Below are positions 1 to 8,522 of a stretch of 64,000 nucleotides of DNA, piece after piece. The notes beneath the pieces were generated by a model. That model ran no database searches and was not told where the DNA came from. It was given only the letters and a program-made list of their open reading frames with translations. The stretch is from Kitasatospora herbaricolor. GTDB lineage: Bacteria; Actinomycetota; Actinomycetes; Streptomycetales; Streptomycetaceae. A program made the position numbers and the translations under genes. Location: positions 1,302,001 to 1,366,000 of the forward strand of contig NZ_JAUSVA010000002.1 of assembly GCF_030813695.1 (NCBI RefSeq). The letters are read 5' to 3'. Within the stretch, counting starts at the first letter, position 1. Each line of letters begins with the position of its first letter.

Positions 1-1938
1 CTGCTGGGCGTAGTTGAGGACGGTTTCGCCCGCCTGGCCGCTGCGGCCGTAGAGGACGGCGACGTCGCGGTCGCCGATCTGGGCGTGCGTCATGATCTCG
101 GAGGTGGAGTACTGCAGCTGGGTGGCGCCGAGCCTGTAGTCGGCGACGAGGATCTTGGAGTCGCGGCCGGCGAAGGTGATCGCGGTGCCGGCCTTCTGCG
201 GAACGGCCGGGTAGGCGCGGGTCTTCGTCGCGTCGACGGCGTCGATCGCGTCGACGGAGACGAAGGTGGCGAGGGAGGCGGGGTTCTTCTGCCCGGTGAC
301 GACGATCTTCAGGGTGTGGTTGCCTGCTGCCAGGCCGTCCTTGCTGAAGATCACCTGGTCCTTGACCTCGGCGCCGGCGCCGTAGCTGTCGACGGTGTCG
401 ACCTTCACACCGTCGACGTAGACGTCGGCGAGACCGTGGTTGGCGGCCTTGGAGCCGATCCAGCGGACACCGGTGCCGTTGAACGGCACGGTGAGGCTGT
501 CGTTGGTCTTGTTGGACCAGGACTCGGTGCGCTGGTACTCGCCGGCGGTGTAGCTGGCGCTCTGGTCGGCGTGCGTCCAGGTGCCGGTGTACTGGACCTG
601 GCCGGCGGTGTCGTCGAACGTGTAACCGGAGTGGTTGCCGCCCACGGTCAGCGCCATGCCCGTGGAGTCGGTGCTCGTGGACGTGGAGTCCTTGTGGCGC
701 AGGGTGTGGAACTGGGTGCCGGTGCCGGGGTTGCGGCGGGCGGTGTCGGTGATCGCGGTCGGGTTGGTGAGCGCGGGGGCCGTCACCTTGTCGGTCCTGG
801 TGATGGGGGTGACGCTCTGCAGGAAGTAGCCGATCAGCTTGTCCTGCTGCAACTTGTCGGTGAGCTGCCGGGCCTCGGTGATGGCTCCGCCGTAGTCGTA
901 CGAGGTGTAGGTGCCGCTCACGGCCTGCCGGCCCCAGTTGGTGCCGCCGTACAGCATGTAGAGGCTCTGCATGGTCACGCCGGAGGCGATGTTGTTCTTG
1001 TAGAACACCGAGGCGAAGTCGGCGCCCATCTTCTCGCGGCACTTGTCGCCGTCCGAGCCGCCCCAGTAGTTGATGGAGCCGCCCTGGAACTCCGGGAGGA
1101 AGAGCGGCTTTCCGGCGGGCTTCTTGCTGGAGTAGTCCGACACCGGCTTCCAGGTGGGGTCGGCGCAGGTGAACAGGAGCGGGTAGTCGTCGAAGCCGTC
1201 GATGTCGACCGGGCTGTTGGTGAAGTTGTAGTGGTCCCAGTGGTTGCCGGTGAGGGGCACGTCGAGGCCGGCGTCGCGGGCCTTCTGCTTGAGGTGCGCC
1301 ACGTAGTCGATGTCGGCGGGCGCGGTTTTGGCGAACTCGTTCTCGAGCTGGTAGGCGATGACCGTGCCCTGGCCGGTGGTGAGCTGGTGGCGGGCGATGA
1401 TCGGGTTGATGTGGTCGAGCCACTCGTCGATGCTGGCGACGTGGTCCGGGTCGAGGGACTTCTCGTGGCCGGGTGTCACGTTGAGCCAGGCCGGGTAGCC
1501 GCCGCCGTCGACCTCGGCCTGGATGTAGGGGCCGGGTCGGGCGATGACGTAGATGCCGACCTCGTTGGCGATGTCGAGGAGCTTGTCGACGTCGCGGACC
1601 CCGGTGAAGTCGTAGACGCCCTTCTTCGGCGAGTGGTAGGCCCAGTCGAAGTAGAGGGAGACGGTGTTGAAGCCGCCGGCCTTCATCTTCTGCAGGGTGT
1701 CGCGCCACAGGTCGGGACTGGGCTGACGGAAGTAGTGGAACTCCCCGCCGAAGATGTAGGTGGGCTTGTCGTCGATCTTCAGGGAGTAGTCGTCCCAGGT
1801 GACGGTGTGGGGAGTGGGGGTCGCCGCGGGGGCGGCGGCCGGCGCGGCCTGGGCGGGCATGGTGCCGGCGAGTCCGCCGAGTGCCAGGGCCGCACTGACC
1901 AGCAGGGCGGGGATCGCCCTGTGACCGGTTCTGCGCAT
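1..1938 (-). CDS. Secreted GH35 beta-galactosidase, C-terminus cut by window edge
   Basis: Exported retaining beta-galactosidase that would remove terminal galactose from polysaccharides or oligosaccharides outside the cell. The ATG at 1938 follows ACAGGAGAAGC and opens a signal peptide of about 31 residues (MRRTGHRAIPALLVSAALAL, then an Ala-Gln-Ala cleavage region). The GH35 barrel starts near residue 60 with GGEFHYFRQPSPDLW. The QLENEF motif (197-202) supplies the acid/base Glu201, and LPEF (281-284) supplies the nucleophile Glu283. After about residue 440 comes a beta-rich carbohydrate-binding-like module (VRWIGSKAANHGLADVYVDG). The frame is open to base 1, giving 646 codons without a stop, so the end is missing. 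Galactosidase activity would suit galactomannan side chains, but the mannan genes lie 45 kb away. Family assignment is strong, substrate is inferred. Confidence 0.93.
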   Translation of the reverse strand, partial: MRRTGHRAIPALLVSAALALGGLAGTMPAQAAPAAAPAATPTPHTVTWDDYSLKIDDKPTYIFGGEFHYFRQPSPDLWRDTLQKMKAGGFNTVSLYFDWAYHSPKKGVYDFTGVRDVDKLLDIANEVGIYVIARPGPYIQAEVDGGGYPAWLNVTPGHEKSLDPDHVASIDEWLDHINPIIARHQLTTGQGTVIAYQLENEFAKTAPADIDYVAHLKQKARDAGLDVPLTGNHWDHYNFTNSPVDIDGFDDYPLLFTCADPTWKPVSDYSSKKPAGKPLFLPEFQGGSINYWGGSDGDKCREKMGADFASVFYKNNIASGVTMQSLYMLYGGTNWGRQAVSGTYTSYDYGGAITEARQLTDKLQQDKLIGYFLQSVTPITRTDKVTAPALTNPTAITDTARRNPGTGTQFHTLRHKDSTSTSTDSTGMALTVGGNHSGYTFDDTAGQVQYTGTWTHADQSASYTAGEYQRTESWSNKTNDSLTVPFNGTGVRWIGSKAANHGLADVYVDGVKVDTVDSYGAGAEVKDQVIFSKDGLAAGNHTLKIVVTGQKNPASLATFVSVDAIDAVDATKTRAYPAVPQKAGTAITFAGRDSKILVADYRLGATQLQYSTSEIMTHAQIGDRDVAVLYGRSGQAGETVLNYAQQ

Positions 1939-2475
1939 CGCTTCTCCTGTGGTGCTGTGGGTGGGGGTCCCGGCGGTGTCGCTGCCGGAAGTCGGTGGTG
2001 CGGGCCGGAGCGCCGGGGAGGCGCGGCCTTTCAGGGGTGGGCGGAGGCGGCAGGGTGGCGCGGTCCAGGTCGGCTGTGCCGCCCCGTCGGGCCTGTGGCC
2101 GGGGGACACCGGCCGGGTGCCCTTGCACGGTGTCGCGGTGTCCGTGGCGGGCCCGGTCGTCCCCACCGGGCTCCTGTGTGCAGCGCGGTGGGGGGCGGCG
2201 CTGCCCCGCACGCGGGGCAGGGACGAGGTAGGACTGCGCACTCGTGGGCTCGGGGGAGGTCGCGTGGTGCCGGCCGCTTGGTGCCGCTCCAGTCCCTGTG
2301 GGCGCGGCCGATGACGATCCACTGCCTGACGTGCGGGTTCGCGGTGACCGCCGCGGCGCCCTTGTCCTGAGCCCCGTCCGGGTGTCGCCGGTGGCCTCGT
2401 CGATCTTCCGGACGGATGCTCCGGCGGCGTGGAGGAAGGCGTCCTGTGCGGCGTTCACCCGGTCCGTACAGACCG
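1939..2475. other. Stretch without a convincing gene
   Basis: Upstream region of the GH35 gene. Open frames exist on both strands but they are Arg/Pro/Gly-rich readings typical of out-of-frame high-GC DNA. A short minus-strand reading at about 2420-2490 (KPDVTVCTDRVNAAQDAF) looks somewhat protein-like but has no clear start or family. I see no RNA gene or repeat here. Confidence 0.4.
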
Positions 2476-3000
2476 TCACATCGGGCTTCCACGCGGACAG
2501 GATCCGGCGGTCTCCTGGTCCCGGCACGCCTTCGTGGACTCCCCCGCGGCCCGGTCGGGTACCGCGACGTCCAGGCCGTCGGCCCGGCGGGCGATCGCGG
2601 ACCGGACCTCGCTGACCGTCCGGTCCGCGTCGATGCCGAGGTTCACGGCGTTGAGGTCGATCCCCGGCTCGTCGGCCTTGGCCTTGGTTTTGGCCTTGGC
2701 CTTGGCCTTGGCCTTGGCCTTGGCCTTGGCCTTGGCCTTGGCCTTGGCCTTGACCTTGGCCTTGGCCTTGGCCTTGACCTTGGCCTTGGCCTTGGCCTTG
2801 GCCTTGGCGCCTGCGGCCTCGCCGACGAAGTGCTCCTGGTCGCCGTGCCTGGTCAGGGAGCTGCTCGGGATCCTCCCTCCGGCCTTGGCCGCCGGGTCCG
2901 AGCCGGACATTCCCGGGTCCTCTCCGGTGCGACGGGTGGGGAGGACGACGGCCGGCTCAAGAGCCGGCGCGGCGGTGGGCCGGCTTCGTGATCGGTGCAT
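2476..3000 (-). CDS. Hypothetical protein with long Ala-Lys dipeptide repeat
   Basis: Not recognised as a known family. The chosen ATG at 3000 has AGGGAG seven bases upstream; a longer reading from 3069 is open but lacks such a site. The 174-residue product has a basic, Ser/Pro/Arg-rich N-terminus, a stretch GDQEHFVGEAAG, then about 22 near-perfect Ala-Lys repeats with two Val-Lys and one Thr-Lys variants. It ends with a mixed-charge tail (DEPGIDLNAVNLGIDADRTV) that could be a small folded segment. Lys-Ala runs occur in nucleic-acid-binding tails such as H1-like and HU-like proteins, so DNA or RNA binding is possible but only an inference. The repeat is translated in frame, which argues for a real gene. 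Codon use outside the repeat is only moderately typical. Confidence 0.5.
   Translation of the reverse strand: MHRSRSRPTAAPALEPAVVLPTRRTGEDPGMSGSDPAAKAGGRIPSSSLTRHGDQEHFVGEAAGAKAKAKAKAKVKAKAKAKVKAKAKAKAKAKAKAKAKAKAKTKAKADEPGIDLNAVNLGIDADRTVSEVRSAIARRADGLDVAVPDRAAGESTKACRDQETAGSCPRGSPM
2674..2807. repeat. Hexanucleotide tandem repeat (GCCTTG)n
   Basis: About 22 head-to-tail copies of GCCTTG (CAAGGC on the minus strand), interrupted by one GTTTTG unit near 2687 and two GACCTT variants near 2752 and 2775. On the minus strand it encodes Ala-Lys dipeptides. Such a repeat is prone to slipped-strand length change in steps of two residues without frameshift. Confidence 0.92.
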
Positions 3001-4016
3001 GGAGGCTCCCTGGGGCGATGTCGACGCCGGACCAGCCAAAGAAACAAAAGGCCTCATATAAGAACTCAAAACTCAACTGGTTCCAACGTTCTAGCACTAG
3101 GAAACGCGCCGTTCACGTGCCCGTCAAGAGCCCCGGCAACCCCCGCGCAGTTCGAGACCGGCCCGTTACGAGGCCTTCGCGCCATGGGCTACCAGCGACT
3201 TCGCCGGACGAATGCGAACCATGCCCAGCCCGTCCAGCTCCTTGCAAGACGCATGTTGCTTTCTGTTTGATCCATTCGGCCCGGCTTCAACGCATGACGT
3301 GCAGGGCCTGTCCGCCGGGCAGCCGCCCGGCCCCGGCGCCTCCAGGGCCACCGCTCGACACGAGGCGAGAAGTCGGTGCACAGGGGCCCTCCCCGGAAGC
3401 CGCCGACCGCACCACCTGGCAGCTCGACCCGACGGGCCGGATCGACGCCGCCCTCGGCGAGTCCGGCGCCTCCGGCGACCGGACGCAGACCACCTCACGG
3501 GTCAACCCCCACGGCGCATGGGTGACGCGCCCGGCCGGACCGTCGAGGACACCGGCGCCGGTGCGAACGCCGCCGACGCGACCGACCTCGGCGGCGGCCC
3601 TCGCGGCGGCCTGCACCTCGCCGCCGGCGCCACCGCGCTACGGCCGGCGCGGTGCGGGCCTGCGCTCCGGGGAGACGCCGTCCGGCGCGCTGCTGACGGG
3701 CGTCCGGCTCTGCTCGCCCGGCACGGGGCGCTCCCCCGGAGCGACCCCGCCTCGGGGTATTTCTGCCTACGGGGTCCCGGGGTTGTCCTGCCTCTTTGCA
3801 GAGCGGGAGACCGGTAAGAAACTGGCAGGAGGACGGCAGGGCAACCAGAGCAAGATCGTCAGGGACGATCTCTCTTCTGCCTCCGACCCGAGCCGGCCGG
3901 CTGCAACCTCCCGCCGCGGACGACGTGTACCCGAACGGTTCGGCGACCCGCCGCCACGGATCGACACCGAGCCGCGCCACAACCGCCGGGATGCTTCGCC
4001 GGCAGGAGGTCGCACC
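3001..4016. other. Gene-free kilobase with an A+T-rich island
   Basis: No reading frame here shows a recognisable domain. Bases 3030-3110 are strikingly A-rich for this genome (AAAGAAACAAAAGGCC and neighbours) and a weaker patch lies at 3235-3275. The first lies just upstream of the minus-strand gene starting at 3000, so it may hold its promoter. The rest up to the FHA gene reads as Arg/Pro/Gly-rich in all frames. Confidence 0.5.
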
Positions 4017-4991
4017 ATGGAACCACCTCTGCGAGAGCGCGCCGCACCGCACTTCGTGGTCAACCGCCCGGACCGGCTGCGCGGCCGGGTGTTCGTCCTC
4101 GACGACCAGCCGATGCTCGTCGGGCGGGACGGCGACTGCCAGATCCAGGTGGGCGATCCGGGCGTCAGCCGACGGCACGCGGTGGTGTGGCGGGCCTCGG
4201 GCCGGACCACGGTGGAGGATCTCGCCTCCACCAACGGCACCATGTTGAACGGTCACACGGTGCTGGGGCAGCAGGTGCTGCACTCGGGCGACGTTCTGGA
4301 TTTTGGACCGTTCGAGGTGCACTACGAAGAGCCACCCCCCGACGACCGGACCGTCCAGGCCCCGGGGCTCGGAGCCGGCCGTGCCCCGGGCGATGCCTCG
4401 GACACCACGCCGGGCCCCGGGCCCGGGCCCACGCCGCACGGCGCTGCCGCCGCAGCGCCGCCGCCACCCGGCCCACCACCACCCGGCCCACCACCACCCG
4501 GCCCACCACCACCCGGCCCGCCACCGCGCGAAGTCCCCCTTTCGCCGCCCGACGGCGAGCGGCGGTTCGACGTCGGGGGGCAGCGGGCCGATTGGCTGAG
4601 CAACGTCGCCGGGGACCAGTTCAACTACGTCCAGCAGGCGCAGCGTGAGAGTTTCCTCAAGGAGATCGCCGCGACCCGCACCCGGGCCAGGCATCTGATC
4701 GTGGTCGGCTTCCTGCTCTTCCTGGTAGGGGGCGGGGTCTACGGCTGGGCGATCATTCGATTCATAACCCGGACCAACGACGATCTCTCGTCGGGGAGTT
4801 CGAACTTCGACTCCTCTCCGGAGCTGCTCGGACCGAAGGTGGCCGGGGTGCCGGTCGGGGCGGTCGGGTTCGCGACGGCGGCGATCGGGACCGTCCTCAT
4901 GGTCATCGGGATCGTGCTGCACATCGTGACGACGTCCCGGCGCCGTCGCTTCGAGGAGGCCGAGCGGCAGGCGTCCAGGCGGCAGCGGTGA
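4017..4991 (+). CDS. FHA-domain protein with Pro-rich linker and two membrane helices
   Basis: Predicted membrane-anchored phosphothreonine-binding protein of 324 residues. The ATG at 4017 follows GGCAGGAGGTCGCACC, an excellent ribosome site. An FHA domain covers residues 11-105 with the canonical landmarks GR (36-37), SRRH (51-54), STNGT (71-75) and NG (78-79). Residues 131-170 are Pro/Gly-rich with PPPPG repeated four times. Residues 182-225 (FDVGGQRADWLSNVAGDQFN, then YVQQ) precede a helix at about 227-250 and a second helix at 278-304, with a basic C-terminal tail. The motif NVAGDQ recurs as NVAGNQ in the next gene, 14 bases downstream. FHA domains usually read Ser/Thr kinase output, but no kinase is encoded nearby. 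The FHA call is firm, the signalling partner unknown. Confidence 0.94.
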   Translation: MEPPLRERAAPHFVVNRPDRLRGRVFVLDDQPMLVGRDGDCQIQVGDPGVSRRHAVVWRASGRTTVEDLASTNGTMLNGHTVLGQQVLHSGDVLDFGPFEVHYEEPPPDDRTVQAPGLGAGRAPGDASDTTPGPGPGPTPHGAAAAAPPPPGPPPPGPPPPGPPPPGPPPREVPLSPPDGERRFDVGGQRADWLSNVAGDQFNYVQQAQRESFLKEIAATRTRARHLIVVGFLLFLVGGGVYGWAIIRFITRTNDDLSSGSSNFDSSPELLGPKVAGVPVGAVGFATAAIGTVLMVIGIVLHIVTTSRRRRFEEAERQASRRQR

Positions 4992-5005
4992 GGAGATTGG
5001 AAGCC

Positions 5006-5398
5006 ATGGTTTTCAACATCGGCAGCCAGCAGGGCGGCGTGGTCAACAACGTCGCCGGGAACCAGAGTGTCCACGGTGGCCAGTCGGCCGTGTTCACGAC
5101 CGGCGGGCAGGACGTGCGCGGCCTGGTCCGCCGACTGCGGGAGTCGATCGAGCGAACGGCGCTGCCACCGGCGATCGAGCCCGAGGTGCGGGCCGAGCTG
5201 GACTCGCTGGAGGCGGAGGTCGCCGGGCCGGAGCCGGACCGGGAGGCGGTGGCGGGCCGGCTCGGCCGGATCACCCGGTTGCTTTCCTCGGCAGGCGCAC
5301 TGGTCACGGCCGGCACCGCGCTGATCGGGCCGCTCGGCGCGCTCGCCGGCTGGCTCGGCGCACTCGGTCAGCCGATTCTGCGGGCGATCGGAGGCTGA
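5006..5398 (+). CDS. Small protein with N-terminal NVAGNQ motif and hydrophobic tail
   Basis: A 130-residue protein of no assigned function. The ATG at 5006 follows GAGGAGATTGGAAGCC; an in-frame GTG at 4988 overlapping the previous stop is an alternative start. Residues 3-30 are a Gly/Asn/Gln-rich stretch (FNIGSQQGGVVNNVAGNQ) resembling the region before the membrane helices of the upstream FHA protein. Residues 37-95 are charged and probably helical. Residues 96-130 are a Gly/Ala/Leu-rich hydrophobic tail (LVTAGTALIGPLGALAGWLG) that could insert in or lie on the membrane. Spacing and the shared motif indicate an operon and probable physical partnership with the FHA protein. The short Gly-Asn-Gln motif is reminiscent of bacterial amyloid-signalling sequences, which is inference only. 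Confidence 0.85.
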   Translation: MVFNIGSQQGGVVNNVAGNQSVHGGQSAVFTTGGQDVRGLVRRLRESIERTALPPAIEPEVRAELDSLEAEVAGPEPDREAVAGRLGRITRLLSSAGALVTAGTALIGPLGALAGWLGALGQPILRAIGG

Positions 5399-5438
5399 CG
5401 GATGGTGCGCCCGGCAGCCCGCGCCCGGTCTGCGCCGG

Positions 5439-5549
5439 TCAGGTCTCGTCCCAGGGCGCCTCGCGGTGCAGCCGCCGGGCGGTCGTCGGCAGCGGGGCGT
5501 CCAGCGGCAGGCCGACGGTGTCGCCCCCGACGGGACCGACATCGGTCAT
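5439..5549 (-). CDS. Possible 36-residue small ORF
   Basis: A minus-strand ATG at 5549 has GGAGGG five bases upstream and opens a frame beginning MTDVGPVGGDTVGLPLDAPL and ending HREAPWDET. The composition is more natural than that of the opposing frames, but the length makes coding status uncertain. It is convergent with the small NVAGNQ gene. No function can be given. Confidence 0.3.
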   Translation of the reverse strand: MTDVGPVGGDTVGLPLDAPLPTTARRLHREAPWDET

Positions 5550-5741
5550 CGAGCCCTCCGCGATCAGACCGCCCTGACCCACCAGCAGCGGCGGAGGCGC
5601 CGTGGTGGTCGGCGTCGGCCCCTGTCGTGTCGGGGCCCGGGTTCGGGGTAGGTGACGATCGTGCGCCTGCGATTCCCCGCAGTGGCGGCACCGAAGGCAC
5701 TGGACCGAACGGCCCGGTTCCTCGACGAACAGGTGATGCAC

Positions 5742-5906
5742 ATGAGCACCCCGGAGAAGGACGACAAGGCAGGTCCCGAGGACGCGACGCGGCGGGAGCG
5801 ATCGGCGGAGGAACGGAACGTCGTGGCGCCCACGCCGAAGGACGTCCGGGCCAAGGCTGAGGACGCTGAACCGGAGCCGCCCGCCGCCGACACCCAAGCA
5901 CCCTGA
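5742..5906 (+). CDS. Small charged hypothetical protein
   Basis: A 54-residue, very hydrophilic protein (MSTPEKDDKAGPEDATRRER and onward), rich in Glu, Asp, Lys, Arg, Pro and Ala and probably disordered. The ATG at 5742 has AGGTG upstream; the frame is open back to a GTG at 5652, which would add RLRFPAVAAPKALDRTARF. Third positions are mostly G/C. No family recognised. Small charged proteins like this are common in streptomycetes, but this one could be spurious. Confidence 0.45.
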   Translation: MSTPEKDDKAGPEDATRRERSAEERNVVAPTPKDVRAKAEDAEPEPPAADTQAP

Positions 5907-6042
5907 CGACCGGGGATCAGGACCGCGGTCGTACCGGGCAGGTGCGCTCGGGAGGCCGACCCCGTTCCCGTGCCGGGCGGCAGCGTGTCGGCGGTGCAAA
6001 GATCAGCGGTGCAGACAGGGGCGAACGCGCGGTACAGGGCTG

Positions 6043-6309
6043 TTGAAACCTCCTGCTGTCCACCGCGCGCAGGGCGACACCGATCCGCTGGTGTCGGGCC
6101 TGGCCCGCGAGCACCTCCGGGAGGGGGCGAGGTTCTGGGCATCGGAGCACGTCAAGGCCGACGCCGTCCACGAACAGCTCATGCGCCACGGTGTCCTCGA
6201 CGCGCTGCCGAGGGGCGAACCCGGCCTGGAGGACGATCATCCGCGCCTGCGGCCGGGGCCGGATCTCGTCGAGGCGAGGCGGCTGCGAGCGGGTAGGGCC
6301 GCTTCGTGA
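6043..6309 (+). CDS. Possible gene remnant
   Basis: An 88-codon frame opening with TTG, with natural-looking composition over residues 12-60 (LAREHLREGARFWASEHVKA) and high G/C at third positions. It has no convincing ribosome site and no recognised domain, so it may be the inner part of a decayed gene. The neighbouring sequence 5907-6042 and 6310-6495 shows nothing coding. Confidence 0.25.
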   Translation: MKPPAVHRAQGDTDPLVSGLAREHLREGARFWASEHVKADAVHEQLMRHGVLDALPRGEPGLEDDHPRLRPGPDLVEARRLRAGRAAS

Positions 6310-6495
6310 CGGGTGCCGAGCGGGGCCCCCGTCGCGGCCCGCGCTCCCCTGTCGGCCGCCACGGACCGGCCTGCGCCCCTGGACGCGGCAGGACCCGCGC
6401 TCGGAGACGTGTGGCCGGCATCATTACGGGGTATACGCACTACCCGGGGCCGTGGCAGGCGCGGGCAGGCCGCGCGCGTGGAGCAGGTGACCGCA

Positions 6496-6696
6496 ATGGT
6501 TCAGACCCAGCACGAGGCAACGGAAGTCATGACGTGCGGCGAGTGCAGACGGCTGACCGACTGGAACCCGGTCGGGTTCTGCAGCTGGACCTGCTACGAG
6601 GCCCGGCCACGTGAGCCCGAGAGTGCACCGCCCGCACTTTCCCACTTCTTCGGGCTCGGCCCGCCCACCGAGCTGGCGCACCCCCGCAACCCGTGA
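6496..6696 (+). CDS. Small putative zinc-ribbon protein
   Basis: A 66-residue protein with an N-terminal metal-site pattern C-X2-C-X11-C-X3-C (CGECRRLTDWNPVGFCSWTC at residues 15-34), the arrangement expected for a small zinc knuckle. The remainder is Pro/Ala-rich and ends in PPTELAHPRNP. The ATG at 6496 follows GAGCAGGTGACCGCA. A hairpin follows the stop, consistent with a single-gene transcript. Function unknown; such peptides can bind nucleic acid or a partner protein. Confidence 0.62.
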   Translation: MVQTQHEATEVMTCGECRRLTDWNPVGFCSWTCYEARPREPESAPPALSHFFGLGPPTELAHPRNP

Positions 6697-6705
6697 GCGC
6701 ACCCC

Positions 6706-6724
6706 CCGCCCGTCCCGCGGGCGG
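6706..6724 (+). terminator. Hairpin after zinc-ribbon gene
   Basis: Arms CCGCCCG (6706-6712) and CGGGCGG (6718-6724) with a five-base loop, 10 bases after the stop codon. There is no T-run, as usual in this GC range. Confidence 0.5.
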
Positions 6725-6825
6725 TCGGGCGGCCGTGCGCCCGTCAGCCCGGGAACGCCCGAGCGGCGCAGGGGCACCCCCGCGAGTAGCGTTCTGTCCC
6801 GGGGACGAACCGTTCGAGGAGTCTC

Positions 6826-8460
6826 ATGCCTGATGCCATCGTCATCGGCGCGGGCCCCAACGGGCTGGTGGCCGCCAACATCCTGGCCGACGCGGGCTGG
6901 CAGGTCGAGGTCCTGGAGGCCCAGCCGGAGCCCGGTGGCGCCGTGCGCAGCGACCGAGGCCTCGACCCCGCCTACGTCCACGACGTCTTCAGCTCCTTCT
7001 ACCCGCTCGCCGTCGCCTCTCCGGCCGTCGGGGCGCTCGCCCTTGAGGAGCACGGCCTGCGCTGGAGCAACGCGCCTGTCGTCGCCGCCCACCCGATGCC
7101 GGACGGACGATGCGCGACCCTGCACAGGAGCGCCGCCGGAACGTGCGCCGCGATGGAGCAGGGGTTCGGCGCGGCGGACGCCACGGCGTGGCAGCATCTC
7201 TCCGAGCTCTGGGAGCGACTGGATCCCCATCTGCTCCGAACGCTCTTCACCCCGTTCCCGCCGGTCAGGGCCGGTGCGGGGATGGCGGCACGCCTTCCGG
7301 GGGCGGGCGGCCTGCGGGCGTTACGCTTTCTCACCCTGCCGGTGCGCCGCCTGGCGCAGGAGGAGTTCGCCGAACCCGGTGCGGGGCTGCTCCTCGCGGG
7401 CTGCGCCCTGCACGCGGACCTGATGCCCGAAGCGGTGGGAAGCGCGGCCTTCGGCTGGTTGATGGCGATGCTCGGCCAGCAGGTCGGCTGGCCGGTCCCC
7501 GTCGGTGGCGCCTCGGCACTGACCCGGGCGTTGGTCCGCCGGCTCGAATCCCTCGGCGGGCGGGTCTCCTGCGACTCCCCGGTCGTCGAGGTGGTCGTGC
7601 GCGAGGGGCGCGCCCTGGGCGTGCGCACCGCCGACGGCACCGCACTCCGGGCACACCGTGCCGTCCTCGCCGACGTCCCGGCCCCCGCGCTGTACGGGGG
7701 GCTGGTCGGCTGGGAGCACCTCCCGCCCCGTCTGCGCGCCGACCTTCGGCACTTCCAGTGGGACTTCTCCACCGTCAAGGTCGACTGGGCGCTGGACGGC
7801 CCCGTCCCTTGGACGGCGGACGGGGCCCGCGCGGCCGGCACCGTCCATCTGGGCGCCGACATGGACGAACTGAGCGACTACGCCCTCCAGTTGTCCACCG
7901 GTCGGCTTCCGCGCCTGCCGTTCGCCATGCTCGGGCAGATGACCACCGCCGACCCCACCCGCTCCCCGCCCGGCACCGAGTCGGCCTGGGCGTACACCCA
8001 CGTCCCGCAGACGATCAAGGACGACCTGGGCCCCGACGCGATCACCGGGCGCTGGGACGAGCGCGAGGCCCACGCGATGGCGGAGCGCGTGGAGCAGCAG
8101 GTGGAGCGCTTCGCGCCGGGCTTCCGGGACAGGATCACCGCCCGGCGCGTCCTCACCCCTCCGGTCCTGCAGTCGATGAACGCCAGCCTGGTCGGGGGCG
8201 CGATCAACGGCGGTACCACCGCCCTGCACCAGCAGTTCGTCTTCCGCCCGGTGCCGGGCACCGGGCGCCCCGAGACACCCGTCTCCCGGCTCTACCTCGC
8301 CTCGTCCTCCGCACACCCCGGTGGCGGCGTCCACGGCGCTTGCGGTGCCAACGCGGCCCGGGCCGCCATCCGCTCGCACCGACTGCCGGCCGGCCGGATC
8401 CTCTCCCCCGGCCTCGCCGCCGCCCAACGGCTGCTCGCCGGACCGCGAGGTCACCACTGA
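6826..8460 (+). CDS. Phytoene-dehydrogenase-like FAD oxidoreductase
   Basis: Flavin-dependent amine-oxidase/CrtI-type oxidoreductase of 544 residues. The ATG at 6826 follows GAGGAGTCTC. The dinucleotide fold is at the very N-terminus (IVIGAGPNGLVAANILADAG), followed by LEAQPEPGGAVRS, the CrtI-type signature. The C-terminal FAD-binding segment reads YLASSSAHPGGGVHGACGAN (about residues 490-510). The substrate is unknown: no other carotenoid genes are present, and this subfamily is often annotated only as NAD(P)/FAD-dependent. The gene is 62 bases from an SRPBCC gene and probably co-transcribed with it. Codon 166 (7321-7323) is TTA, so full expression may depend on the bldA leucine tRNA. Confidence 0.93.
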   Translation: MPDAIVIGAGPNGLVAANILADAGWQVEVLEAQPEPGGAVRSDRGLDPAYVHDVFSSFYPLAVASPAVGALALEEHGLRWSNAPVVAAHPMPDGRCATLHRSAAGTCAAMEQGFGAADATAWQHLSELWERLDPHLLRTLFTPFPPVRAGAGMAARLPGAGGLRALRFLTLPVRRLAQEEFAEPGAGLLLAGCALHADLMPEAVGSAAFGWLMAMLGQQVGWPVPVGGASALTRALVRRLESLGGRVSCDSPVVEVVVREGRALGVRTADGTALRAHRAVLADVPAPALYGGLVGWEHLPPRLRADLRHFQWDFSTVKVDWALDGPVPWTADGARAAGTVHLGADMDELSDYALQLSTGRLPRLPFAMLGQMTTADPTRSPPGTESAWAYTHVPQTIKDDLGPDAITGRWDEREAHAMAERVEQQVERFAPGFRDRITARRVLTPPVLQSMNASLVGGAINGGTTALHQQFVFRPVPGTGRPETPVSRLYLASSSAHPGGGVHGACGANAARAAIRSHRLPAGRILSPGLAAAQRLLAGPRGHH

Positions 8461-8522
8461 TCCGTCACCGCATCACGCCCGCCCCGTGGGTCGCCCGGCG
8501 GGCAGCACCGAGGAGGAGTCGC

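Noticed and set aside
85..2370. A 761-codon plus-strand open frame
   Set aside because: It is antisense to the GH35 gene and is Gly/Val/Arg-rich without any domain; high GC keeps the opposite frame open.
4481..4535. PPPPG repeat in the FHA protein as a separate repeat element
   Set aside because: It is an ordinary in-frame Pro-rich linker with the normal reading of CCACCACCCGGCCC units.
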